Shown here: one piece after another, positions 1-6,290 of the stretch | Position numbering within the stretch: position 1 is the stretch's first letter | Layout: each line of letters opens with the position of its first letter | Source: Candidatus Saccharimonadia bacterium | Lineage (GTDB): Bacteria; Patescibacteriota; Saccharimonadia; Saccharimonadales; Saccharimonadaceae | Assembly (NCBI GenBank): GCA_023259925.1 | Contig: JALRDS010000070.1 | Location: 1-10,513 of the forward strand | Length of the DNA stretch: 10,513 bases | Reading direction: 5' to 3' | Position numbers and translations under genes: made by a program | Notes under the pieces: generated by a model | What the model was told of the DNA's origin: nothing | Seen by the model: only the letters and a program-made list of their open reading frames with translations | Database searches by the model: none

Positions 1-494
1 ACAAGCTGTGCTTTGTCTTGAATATCAATTCCAAACTTTTCTTGTAATAGCAGCAGTATCGTTTTGAGTCGTGGACTTTGCTCGTTATATTTGAATGAGC
101 TACTTCCGGCTTCAAGGTCTACATCGCGGCTGTCTGGAGGAGTGATAATCGATGAACTGCTAGCTGCATTCTTTATAAAATCGTCAAGTTTGAGTATTTT
201 AGACGATAGTTTAACAATGTGATCGAGTAATCCCTCGATTTGCTCAGGATCTAAACCAAAATAAGCGAATGCTGCTCGCTCATTATCGAGACCTTCTTGG
301 TGATGAATTGTTGGAGATTCGGAGTAAAGTAGTGTCGCTTTCTCAACTAATTCGACAAGATCTTCGAGCGCTTGATCAGCATACGTATCAATATTCTCAG
401 GAGACAAACCACGGTTTAAGATCGCGTCGATTTGCTCTTCAAAATCTGGGTTTGTGTTATTTGTTTCGTATAACCGATCATGCGGCTTTTCCAT
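1..494 (-). CDS. Hypothetical acidic protein, 3' end beyond the window (partial)
   Basis: An open frame of 164 codons runs from an ATG at 494 to the left edge without a stop, so the C-terminus is missing. I do not recognise a family. The visible part is acidic and mostly helical in character, with no signal peptide or membrane segment. A Ser/Pro-rich linker at about residues 111-130 separates a helical N-terminal region from a second segment that begins with a PRLKTILLLLQEKFGID stretch. The start is supported by its position: seven bases upstream is a consensus -10 box with a -35 at 17-bp spacing, and there is no Shine-Dalgarno sequence, so the mRNA is probably leaderless. Codon use looks normal for the window. 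The gene is preceded by two terminators, so it should be its own transcription unit. Coding status is fairly sure; function is unknown. Confidence 0.75.
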   Translation of the reverse strand, partial: MEKPHDRLYETNNTNPDFEEQIDAILNRGLSPENIDTYADQALEDLVELVEKATLLYSESPTIHHQEGLDNERAAFAYFGLDPEQIEGLLDHIVKLSSKILKLDDFIKNAASSSSIITPPDSRDVDLEAGSSSFKYNEQSPRLKTILLLLQEKFGIDIQDKAQL

Positions 495-501
495 AAATCA
501 T

Positions 502-530
502 ACTATAGCAAATTTTTGCTAAAAAAGCAA
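502..530 (-). promoter_or_regulatory. Sigma70-type promoter, leaderless configuration
   Basis: On the minus strand a -35 TTGCTT (530-525), a 17-bp spacer ending in TGC (an extended -10), and a -10 TATAGT (507-502) are followed by seven bases and then the ATG at 494. Transcription would start at or next to the A of the start codon, which predicts a leaderless message. Confidence 0.6.
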
Positions 531-633
531 TAGCAGTATACCGCCTCATTGGATCGATATTATTAGAGCTTGCAACGGCTCGGTAACGTCGCCTGCAAGA
601 TACCCTATGCCGCCTGCAACAAGTTTTACATTT

Positions 634-660
634 AAAAAACCACCGGATCTTGGTGGCTTT
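634..660 (-). terminator. Intrinsic terminator (second of two in tandem)
   Basis: On the minus strand AAAGCCACC pairs with GGTGGTTTT around a 7-base loop, including one G-U pair, and a run of six T follows (639-634). On the plus strand the same G-U becomes an A-C mismatch, so the minus strand is the better terminator direction. It lies about 45 bases beyond another terminator and shields the promoter of the leftmost gene. No gene is visible between the two terminators. Confidence 0.65.
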
Positions 661-702
661 AAATGACACGGAATACATACTAAAGCGACTTAGTGATTTA
701 GT

Positions 703-753
703 AATAAAACAGTTGCAGCCCACACCCCCTCGCAGGAGCATGAGCTACAACTG
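703..753 (-). terminator. Intrinsic terminator after the 90-residue gene
   Basis: A 10-bp stem (753-744 with 719-710, one G-U pair) closes a loop of 24 bases and is followed by TTTTATT on the minus strand. It begins 14 bases after the TAG of the 90-residue gene. Confidence 0.65.
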
Positions 754-767
754 CTGGGGGGTACGGG

Positions 768-1040
768 CTAGATGGAACGAATGCGGCGAACCGCAGGTGA
801 CGCCTTGGGAGTCGCGACCCTCAGTATTCCGTGAAGGCCAGCAGCCACCTCGTGCTGCTCGTTCAGGCTCAGCTCCTTCGCGGTGCGAATCATCACCGAT
901 GAAGAGTTGCCCTGAATCACCATGATGTCACCGAGGTTACCCCGGTACACTGACTTCACGATCCGCTTTACCCAAGCGTAGTTGAGCTTGCGGCCTTTGC
1001 CGTCAAAATCGACAGTGAAACTGTACTTCAGATGCAACAT
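768..1040 (-). CDS. Hypothetical basic small protein, 90 residues
   Basis: I do not recognise this family. The 90-residue product has no signal peptide or membrane segment. It opens with a short beta-like stretch (residues 2-11), continues with a basic segment rich in Lys, Arg and aromatic residues (14-34) and ends in a basic tail with several Arg. The reading frame is open 25 codons further upstream, but the ATG at 1040 is chosen because a strong AGAGGA Shine-Dalgarno sits about seven bases before it and because the promoter start site falls near 1080, so the longer form would not be transcribed from that promoter. Its own promoter and terminator make it a monocistronic unit. The coding sequence is visibly richer in G and C than the neighbouring genes, and this is shared with the 96-residue orphan at 6617-6907. 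A nucleic-acid-binding role would fit the charge, but nothing shows it. Confidence 0.65.
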   Translation of the reverse strand: MLHLKYSFTVDFDGKGRKLNYAWVKRIVKSVYRGNLGDIMVIQGNSSSVMIRTAKELSLNEQHEVAAGLHGILRVATPKASPAVRRIRSI

Positions 1041-1086
1041 CTTGGAATCCTCTCGTACATGGCGGGGACTGAGTGTTCCAATGTAT

Positions 1087-1115
1087 TTTATACCATAATT
1101 AACTAAACAGAGCAA
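1087..1115 (-). promoter_or_regulatory. Promoter of the 90-residue gene
   Basis: On the minus strand TTGCTC (1115-1110), a 17-bp spacer and TATAAA (1092-1087, continuing AT) form a near-consensus promoter directly after the galU-like stop codon. The predicted start near 1080 gives a 5' leader of about 40 bases that carries the AGAGGA ribosome site. Confidence 0.65.
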
Positions 1116-1120
1116 TTATA

Positions 1121-1939
1121 CTACGCCAGTGCGCATACGACATTGTTTGCGTGCAGCCAGCCCTCAACACTGCCGCCATCAAGGTATTCACCCTGAGCAG
1201 CCACCACTTTCACTGCTCCACCGTTAGCCACATACCCATTAATGGCATCCGGCAGTTGATACTCGCCATTATGTGCTGGCGCCAACCCTGCTGCACGGTC
1301 AATCACTTCTTTAGTTAATACATATTTTGAAATGTTGATTAAATTCGATGGCGCTTCCTCTGGCGAAGGCTGGTCGATGATACATGTATAGTTCTGCGCT
1401 TCATCCATTTCAATTACTCCATACTTGCCAACTGACTCTATTGGTACCTGCGCAGCAAGTAGACCACAAGCCCCCTGTGGCGTGGCCTCAATTAAGCGAG
1501 CCACTTCACTGCTGCCATCTGGGTTCCATATAAAATCATCACCCATAAGTACTACGGCAGATTCGCCCTGCTCAATATACTCAGCCGCAAGTGCAACCGG
1601 TACGGCGGTGCCATAGTTCCCGTAGCTAGGCTGCGTAATAAAGTGCAGCTGTACGCCTTCTAATGGCGCTATCATAGCTAGCTTGTCTTCCTTGCCGTTA
1701 CGCTTCAAGTAATCGTTCAGTTTTATATTTGAACGGTAGTATTCCTCTAGTTGCGTACTGTCTTCGCCTACCACAAAAAACAACTCAGTAATACCGGCCT
1801 TCAAACAGTCTTGCACCACATAATCAACGAGCGGTCGGTTACCAATGGGCAGCATACATTTTTCAATAGTCTTCGTTATAGGCAAACGGCGAGTTCCCCA
1901 GCCTGCCACAGGAATAATAGCTTTCGTGATAGTCGTCAT
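1121..1939 (-). CDS. galU: GalU-like nucleotidyltransferase (probable UTP-glucose-1-phosphate uridylyltransferase)
   Basis: Probable cytosolic enzyme that joins UTP and glucose 1-phosphate to make UDP-glucose for cell-envelope glycans. The 272-residue product has the Rossmann-type nucleotidyltransferase fold signature at its start: residues 9-35 hold a GxGTRxxPxTK loop followed by K-x-MLPI. Other family marks are an MGDD metal-binding segment (132-135), KYGVIE (172-177), a GEYQLPDAI segment (225-233) and a final YLDGG (252-256). The uracil-contacting QPxxxG region is present but changed: QPSYGNYGTAVP where E. coli GalU has a GLGHAV form. Sugar specificity is therefore inferred. The frame is open to 2122, but that extension lies inside the CAP gene; the ATG at 1939 starts exactly where homologues start. 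It follows the CAP gene by 37 bases and probably shares its transcript. No terminator is visible after it. Confidence 0.88.
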   Translation of the reverse strand: MTTITKAIIPVAGWGTRRLPITKTIEKCMLPIGNRPLVDYVVQDCLKAGITELFFVVGEDSTQLEEYYRSNIKLNDYLKRNGKEDKLAMIAPLEGVQLHFITQPSYGNYGTAVPVALAAEYIEQGESAVVLMGDDFIWNPDGSSEVARLIEATPQGACGLLAAQVPIESVGKYGVIEMDEAQNYTCIIDQPSPEEAPSNLINISKYVLTKEVIDRAAGLAPAHNGEYQLPDAINGYVANGGAVKVVAAQGEYLDGGSVEGWLHANNVVCALA

Positions 1940-1951
1940 ATCCACTAGTGT

Positions 1952-1970
1952 ACCACCAGCATGCGGTGGT
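1952..1970 (-). other. Short hairpin between the CAP gene and the galU-like gene
   Basis: ACCACC (1952-1957) and GGTGGT (1965-1970) form a 6-bp stem with a 7-base loop, six bases after the CAP stop codon and 12 before the galU-like ATG. No T tract follows, so it is not a convincing terminator. It could affect translation start or mRNA decay at this junction. Confidence 0.35.
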
Positions 1971-1976
1971 GATAAG

Positions 1977-2885
1977 TTATATCTGGCCGCCGCTGTATAA
2001 AAGAACCACCAGTAAAAGCGCGCAGCTTGTTGCCAGGCCGGTATAAGCACCATGGTGCTTGCGCCAGCTTGTTCGCCATGCTTTTGGTAGCTTTTTACGG
2101 TACGCGTGTGCAAAAAATGCAACCGCAGCAGTTATCATTAGCAGCACGAGAGAGGCCAACACAGCCGGGCTAAGTGCCTGCAGGTAATACCCAGCCCGAG
2201 TCATAATCGAAGCAGTACCCACTGGTGTATTTATAAAGCTACCTGCTACTACTCCATCTTTAGCCTCTAGTGGCGTGGCATATAACGCCACCACTAATGT
2301 TGTGTCGCTACCTGCAAGTACACCCTCAGCGGTGGCAAACCCTACCTGCGTATAGCCCTCATTTAACACATTGTTGCGGTGTTCTCTTGAGTTCATCCAG
2401 GCAGCTACCACACCCTGATCGGTAGTGAAATCTCGTGCCAAATTTTCCCCTGCTGCTAGGTATGAATAATCAACTGCATGAAACCACGCCCATGGCTCAG
2501 TGCCATCGGGTGCTGTATGGGCCCAGTAATGATCTGTCAGCATATCTGCAGCCTTCAATTCGGCTGCTCGGGTTAGTTTTGCATTCAGCTCAAGTGGCGC
2601 CCGATTAGCAGATTGCCGTACGGCATTTGATTGATTCAATAGGCCGGCAACAGAAATATTGGGTGTATCACCCAGCACACTACCTGTACTCAACATATTC
2701 GATAGCCCAAGCATGGCCAGCACCACAACGGCGACTGCCATTAAGCCTGGAACTCGTATCAAATGTGGCCTGTACTGGTTCTTTTTGTGTGGCACCACCA
2801 CCATTCGTGTGTGATGACGCACAGCCTTATGTAATGACGGTTGTGTTTTTTTCTTCACAATGTGTTCAGTATAAAAAAATCCCAT
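1977..2885 (-). CDS. CAP (SCP/PR1-like) domain membrane protein
   Basis: Membrane protein with an extracytoplasmic CAP domain, a fold used in secreted binding proteins and some hydrolases. In order: a basic cytoplasmic head (about residues 11-44), a transmembrane helix (47-66), a CAP domain (about 82-203), and two more helices (239-259 and 282-298) separated by a very basic loop (262-278). CAP marks are HYWAH (H119, H123), GEN with E147, and EHRNNVL with H169, the usual cavity residues. The basic head and the basic loop put the CAP domain outside the cell. The start is uncertain: ATG 2885 lies in the T tail of the terminator of the previous gene, while a GTG at 2858 (293 residues) follows a possible -10 box by nine bases. 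Neither has a Shine-Dalgarno. The galU-like gene follows. The substrate or ligand cannot be inferred. Confidence 0.87.
   Translation of the reverse strand: MGFFYTEHIVKKKTQPSLHKAVRHHTRMVVVPHKKNQYRPHLIRVPGLMAVAVVVLAMLGLSNMLSTGSVLGDTPNISVAGLLNQSNAVRQSANRAPLELNAKLTRAAELKAADMLTDHYWAHTAPDGTEPWAWFHAVDYSYLAAGENLARDFTTDQGVVAAWMNSREHRNNVLNEGYTQVGFATAEGVLAGSDTTLVVALYATPLEAKDGVVAGSFINTPVGTASIMTRAGYYLQALSPAVLASLVLLMITAAVAFFAHAYRKKLPKAWRTSWRKHHGAYTGLATSCALLLVVLLYSGGQI
2868..2873 (-). promoter_or_regulatory. Possible -10 box inside the annotated 5' end of the CAP gene
   Basis: TATACT on the minus strand (2873-2868) lies nine bases before the GTG at 2858. The -35 position is a poor match because it falls in the upstream T tract. 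If real, the start would be near 2861 and the CAP mRNA would be nearly leaderless from the GTG, ruling out the ATG at 2885. Confidence 0.3.
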
Positions 2886-2926
2886 AAAAAAAGCGAGCGC
2901 ACCACTTTCGGCACACCCGCTTTTTT
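2886..2926 (-). terminator. Strong intrinsic terminator after the surface-protein gene
   Basis: AAAAAAGCG and CGCTTTTTT form a 9-bp outer stem, continued by eight inner pairs with several G-U pairs on the minus strand and a six-base loop. Seven T follow. It starts 11 bases after the stop of the 858-residue gene. The outer stem is symmetrical, so it may also work from the plus strand, but inner pairing is better on the minus strand. Confidence 0.85.
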
Positions 2927-2936
2927 ACTATTATGA

Positions 2937-5513
2937 TTATACTTCGCTACGTGCGCGGTACCACTTTGCGCCAGCCCAGCCAGCTGCACCAAGTGCACCA
3001 ATCAGTAGTACCCACCAGTACCATGCCATACCCCAGAACTTCCAGCCCTCTTCGCTAGCCTCAACTGCTGGAGCAGGTTCAGAGTCATCAGCCTCACCGG
3101 CGGTGTCGCTTGTTCCAAGCACTTCACCGTTACCAGTATTCGCTTCAACGTAGTAGGTTGTCTGCGGAGTATTATAACTTACAGTTCGTACACCTAGCGT
3201 TTCATCGTCACTAATCTCATCAAGTGGCTCAACACCCTGGTCATCAGAACCGGAATTGTTACCACTCTCTTGTTGAGCTTCGTATGCAACAAAAGTCGTA
3301 AAGTGATTCGTCACAATATATAAGTCATCGCCATCTTCGAATTTACATTCGTTTACAAATTCCAGACTAAATTCTTCATCACAAACCTGTGTAATTTCAG
3401 TAAATATGTCGCTACCCGCTGGTACAAAGCCGACACGCTTACCTGCCTGGCCAACTAGCGCAATTACCACAGATTGATCAAATGTTAATGTGTAGTCATT
3501 CGATCCAACTGTTATTGCAAGACTGGTTACAAAACTTCCAGGTACTACATATGAACTTACTGTCGGCGGTAGAATCGTACCATCCCACTCGCTGCTACTG
3601 GCAGTTATCACTGTATTTGCTGGAATCACAACCACCGCGCCGTCTGATTCAAAAACGAGATCGTCAGTCGGAGTAGTTGCTACGCCATTTTCAGCAGGCA
3701 GTGTTACGGATCCGTCTTCGTTTTCTAATGAGCTCGTTAACAGATAGATACGCTTAACGCCATCTTCGAAAATGCTGTATTGATGATCAATATCATTAAC
3801 GCCGGTGATAACTGTAATGTCATCCACAAAGATCGGCGGAACAGCTGCACTGTGGCTGTTTGTGCCACCAATGGACAGTGAGGCGCCTGCCTTATCGACA
3901 TTAATACCGTGCCATGCGTTTCCGCTGGTGGTAATCGAGGTAATAGTAACCGTTGAGCCTTGCCCAACGACCACACCCGAACGACCGTTTAGCGCGGTAA
4001 CAGCGCTAAGTACGACACCATCCGCTTCATACACATTAATCCCATGTAGCTGCTGCGTGGCGCTACCCGCATCAACGGTTAGATTTGAAATTGCAACATT
4101 ATCACTCTGCACGCCAATTACTGAATTGTTCGAGTTGCTGGTTTTTGTAAATGAACCAGTTACTTTGTGGTGATTGCCGTTGATGGTAACTGACTTAGTA
4201 ATCGTAAGTTGCTGCGATACGGTCAGGTCAGAATTGATCTCTATAACATTCCCATTGACTGTCTTCGCATCATTAATCGCAGCCTGCACTGTGTCGTATG
4301 CGGTATGGGTAGTGGCATTAACGACTGGACCAAGGTCAGTTAGCTTCGTGTGGTACACGCCGCTACCCGCAGGGTATTCATAATATTGATGGCTCGTAGT
4401 GTTGTCGGTCATTGAAGCGCCCGAACCCTCAACATACAATGCGTTAAATTCATCATGACTATTAACGCCTGTCATGGTCGCGCTAGCAGGCTGCGTCACC
4501 ATGTCAACATTAACTCCGCCCCAACCGTTACCAGAGGTGGTAATCGATGCAATGCCGACTGATGAGCTGTTGACCACGACCGCGTAGCGGTCGTTATCGC
4601 GTATTATTAGATTGTTCAGCGTTGTGTTTGTTGCTTCATATAGATTCACGCCATGCAAGGTTGTGCCATTTACACCGTTAATCGTTAGATTTTTTACTGT
4701 CACGTTGCTGGTACCGATGACACCAATCGTTGCATTGTTGGTATTATCGGTTTTAGTAAATGTTGGGCTTAGCGTGTGCCCCTTTCCGTCGATAGTAAGC
4801 GCCTTTGACACCGTTGTCTGGCTTGATACAGAAAGGTCACCGTTAAGGGTAATGGTATCACCAGCTATAGCGTCGTTTACAGCATGCTGCAATGTATCAT
4901 ACACCATACCTGTGCGCAGATTGGTGACTGCGGTCGCTGCTGGCTGAGCGTGATTAACAGCACCTGGAGTACCGGTATTGCCTGACGCTGATGGCGTCTG
5001 ATTAGTCGTGTACGGATCAGTCGTGTTATTGACCCCGGTGACTGTTCCGTTCTCGCGCACAACTTCGATCGACTTGCCGTCAGAAGTACTTGTATAAGTG
5101 AATTCATCAACTATTGCATCACTTGCATCTTTAAGTTGCAAGGTGACGGTTCCAGTGTTAGCGAGTGTCATCCCCGTCGTGCTCACACCATCACATTCTG
5201 TTGTCGCCTCTACTGATTTACAAAGTACATAAAGGCCATTTGCAGCAATCACCTGATCTGCCGGAACAGTAGCGCTCGCAATCGTCCAGCCTGAAATGTC
5301 CACATCTGTATCATCATTATTCTTTAGCTCAATCCATTCAGTCGTCGCTTCACCTACTTCGACTGGATTTGCCATCACCTCATTAATCACTGGTGCCGCG
5401 TAGGCAGCCGATGCTGGCATTACTAATGTTTGCGCTACCAATGCAGCTACGGCAGCAAAAATACTCAGTCGCTTAAAAGAAGCTTGTGAGCGTACGTCTC
5501 GCAGATGTCGCAT
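2937..5513 (-). CDS. Large anchored surface protein: lamin-tail domain plus duplicated beta-helix modules
   Basis: Predicted cell-surface protein of 858 residues. A signal peptide (basic N-terminus, hydrophobic 16-31, probable cleavage after AYA at 39) leads into a lamin-tail-like domain (about 41-165: INEVMANP, then EWIELKN and DISGWTI). A linker rich in Asn, Thr and Pro follows. Two homologous modules of about 185-200 residues come next (about 195-397 and 398-580). Each has a YDT-x-Q-x-A-x-NDA start, an SxTKTxNxNN segment, an LHGxNxYEA segment and a TSGNxWxGxNVD segment, typical of right-handed parallel beta-helices. A beta-rich region (590-745) carries three Cys (711, 723 and nearby acidic residues), then an acidic linker and a C-terminal helix (about 828-848) with a basic tail. 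No LPxTG motif is present, so anchoring is by the helix. The ATG at 5513 has AAGGGG five bases upstream. Function is likely adhesion or glycan binding, by inference. Confidence 0.87.
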   Translation of the reverse strand: MRHLRDVRSQASFKRLSIFAAVAALVAQTLVMPASAAYAAPVINEVMANPVEVGEATTEWIELKNNDDTDVDISGWTIASATVPADQVIAANGLYVLCKSVEATTECDGVSTTGMTLANTGTVTLQLKDASDAIVDEFTYTSTSDGKSIEVVRENGTVTGVNNTTDPYTTNQTPSASGNTGTPGAVNHAQPAATAVTNLRTGMVYDTLQHAVNDAIAGDTITLNGDLSVSSQTTVSKALTIDGKGHTLSPTFTKTDNTNNATIGVIGTSNVTVKNLTINGVNGTTLHGVNLYEATNTTLNNLIIRDNDRYAVVVNSSSVGIASITTSGNGWGGVNVDMVTQPASATMTGVNSHDEFNALYVEGSGASMTDNTTSHQYYEYPAGSGVYHTKLTDLGPVVNATTHTAYDTVQAAINDAKTVNGNVIEINSDLTVSQQLTITKSVTINGNHHKVTGSFTKTSNSNNSVIGVQSDNVAISNLTVDAGSATQQLHGINVYEADGVVLSAVTALNGRSGVVVGQGSTVTITSITTSGNAWHGINVDKAGASLSIGGTNSHSAAVPPIFVDDITVITGVNDIDHQYSIFEDGVKRIYLLTSSLENEDGSVTLPAENGVATTPTDDLVFESDGAVVVIPANTVITASSSEWDGTILPPTVSSYVVPGSFVTSLAITVGSNDYTLTFDQSVVIALVGQAGKRVGFVPAGSDIFTEITQVCDEEFSLEFVNECKFEDGDDLYIVTNHFTTFVAYEAQQESGNNSGSDDQGVEPLDEISDDETLGVRTVSYNTPQTTYYVEANTGNGEVLGTSDTAGEADDSEPAPAVEASEEGWKFWGMAWYWWVLLIGALGAAGWAGAKWYRARSEV

Positions 5514-5531
5514 AATATCCCCTTATTCCCC

Positions 5532-5550
5532 CTTGCACTCCACATGCAAG
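5532..5550 (-). promoter_or_regulatory. Hairpin in the 5' leader of the surface-protein mRNA
   Basis: CTTGCA (5532-5537) and TGCAAG (5545-5550) make a 6-bp stem with a 7-base loop, about 19 bases before the start codon and next to two G-rich Shine-Dalgarno-like stretches. It lies inside the predicted leader, so it could protect the message or set translation efficiency. This role is inferred. Confidence 0.4.
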
Positions 5551-5568
5551 ATTTGGTTGTTTGCTTAT

Positions 5569-5595
5569 ATTATACGCTGATTGTGTGATAAGCAA
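5569..5595 (-). promoter_or_regulatory. Promoter of the surface-protein gene
   Basis: A perfect -10 TATAAT (5574-5569) on the minus strand is preceded by TTGCTT (5595-5590) at a short 15-bp spacing; using TAATAT as the -10 instead gives 17 bp. The predicted start near 5562 leaves a leader of about 50 bases. No terminator separates this promoter from the metallopeptidase gene, so some read-through is possible. Confidence 0.55.
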
Positions 5596-5608
5596 AACAT
5601 GAGCGCAA

Positions 5609-5980
5609 TCACCGGTGTTCGAGTTCGTGCATGCGGTCGTGGTCTAACCCGTAGTAGTGCGCTATTTCATGCCAAAGGGTGCGTTTTATTTGCTCAAATA
5701 AGCTTCGCTCATCATGAACAATCATAAGAATTTGATGTTTAAACAGCGTGATCTTGTCGGGCAACATACCACTCCACCCGTTACCGCGATGTGTGAGCGG
5801 TACACCTTCGTATAGTCCCAAAAGTAGCTTGCCTTGCAACTTCATTTTCTGCACCTGCTCTGGCGTAGGGTTATCAGCCATCACAATAGCCACGTTGTTT
5901 AACCCTTTTATGTATTCCTGCGGCAATTCGTCCATAGCCCGAGAAATGAGTGTGTCGAATTGCTCGTCGGTTAAGTTCAT
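5609..5980 (-). CDS. Minimal zincin-like metallopeptidase (PF06262-type family)
   Basis: Small predicted zinc metalloprotease of 123 residues, close to the usual size of this minimal zincin family. The C-terminal motif HEIAHYYGLDH (104-114) is a full HExxHxxGxxH site: H104, H108 and H114 would bind zinc and E105 would be the catalytic base. Nearby are a beta-strand segment with ITLFKHQIL (77-85) and the LFEQIKRTLWHE helix, in the order usual for the family. No signal peptide or membrane segment, so it should act in the cytosol. The natural substrate is not known for this family. Its ATG overlaps the rhodanese stop by one base (TAATG), which suggests translational coupling. The protein ends nine residues after the third zinc ligand, so it holds little beyond the catalytic core. 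Confidence 0.88.
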   Translation of the reverse strand: MNLTDEQFDTLISRAMDELPQEYIKGLNNVAIVMADNPTPEQVQKMKLQGKLLLGLYEGVPLTHRGNGWSGMLPDKITLFKHQILMIVHDERSLFEQIKRTLWHEIAHYYGLDHDRMHELEHR

Positions 5981-6252
5981 TACACTGCTTCGTTTAGTCG
6001 TTTTGTAACGTGCTGTTCGTTAATACCATTTACTATGTTTGTAAATCCATGCATGCGTAAAATTTGCCCAACAGTATTTGAGCGCTGGCCACTGCGACAG
6101 TACACGATAATTTCAGTATCTTTTGGCGTAGATGCTAATTCCGGTGGAATCTTGCCTGTAGCAAATACCGATGGCGAAATATTGATCGCCCCATCTACAT
6201 GGCTTTCGTTAAATTCAAAATCTTCCCTGGTGTCTATAATAATTCTGTTCAT
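5980..6252 (-). CDS. Single-domain rhodanese-like sulfurtransferase
   Basis: One-domain rhodanese of 90 residues, close to the size of GlpE/PspE-type enzymes that move a sulfane sulfur on an active-site cysteine. It starts directly with the first strand and the IDTRExxEFxxxHVDGAINI signature (residues 5-25). The active-site loop is YCRSGQRS (51-58), with C52 as the persulfide carrier and two Arg that can hold the anion. The helix after it and the HGFTNIVNGI segment complete the fold. The frame is open to 6444 but that part lies over the upstream 68-residue gene and lacks rhodanese similarity, so the ATG at 6252 is chosen. No Shine-Dalgarno is visible. It is coupled to the metallopeptidase by a one-base overlap. 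The sulfur donor and acceptor are unknown. Confidence 0.9.
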   Translation of the reverse strand: MNRIIIDTREDFEFNESHVDGAINISPSVFATGKIPPELASTPKDTEIIVYCRSGQRSNTVGQILRMHGFTNIVNGINEQHVTKRLNEAV

Positions 6253-6273
6253 ATACACAGTGTAACATCTTTT

Positions 6274-6290
6274 ACTATACTTTGTATAGT
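6274..6290. promoter_or_regulatory. Perfect palindrome upstream of the rhodanese gene (possible operator or promoter)
   Basis: ACTATAC and GTATAGT form a perfect 7-bp inverted repeat with a 3-base spacer, placed between the stop of the 68-residue gene and the rhodanese start. Each arm contains TATAGT, which also resembles a -10 box on its strand. No good -35 box pairs with the minus-strand copy. It may be a regulator site or a hairpin; the sequence alone does not decide. Confidence 0.35.

Noticed and set aside
478..741. An 87-codon minus-strand frame rich in Arg and Cys
   Set aside because: It runs through a terminator hairpin and the promoter of the leftmost gene, has no ribosome site and looks like non-coding composition.
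650..925. A 91-codon plus-strand frame
   Set aside because: It is antisense to the 90-residue gene and its terminator, without promoter or ribosome site.
1940..2122. A 61-codon N-terminal extension of the galU-like frame
   Set aside because: It lies inside the CAP gene on the same strand in another frame, and the nucleotidyltransferase fold begins at the ATG at 1939.
2886..2926. The AT-flanked hairpin as an insertion-sequence end or attachment site
   Set aside because: It fits an intrinsic terminator right after a stop codon, and no transposase, target duplication or partner repeat is present.
3805..4947. Several plus-strand frames of 69-122 codons with hydrophobic or Thr/Val-rich products
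   Set aside because: They are antisense shadows of the beta-helix repeats; repetitive Asn/Thr/Val codons avoid stops on the opposite strand.
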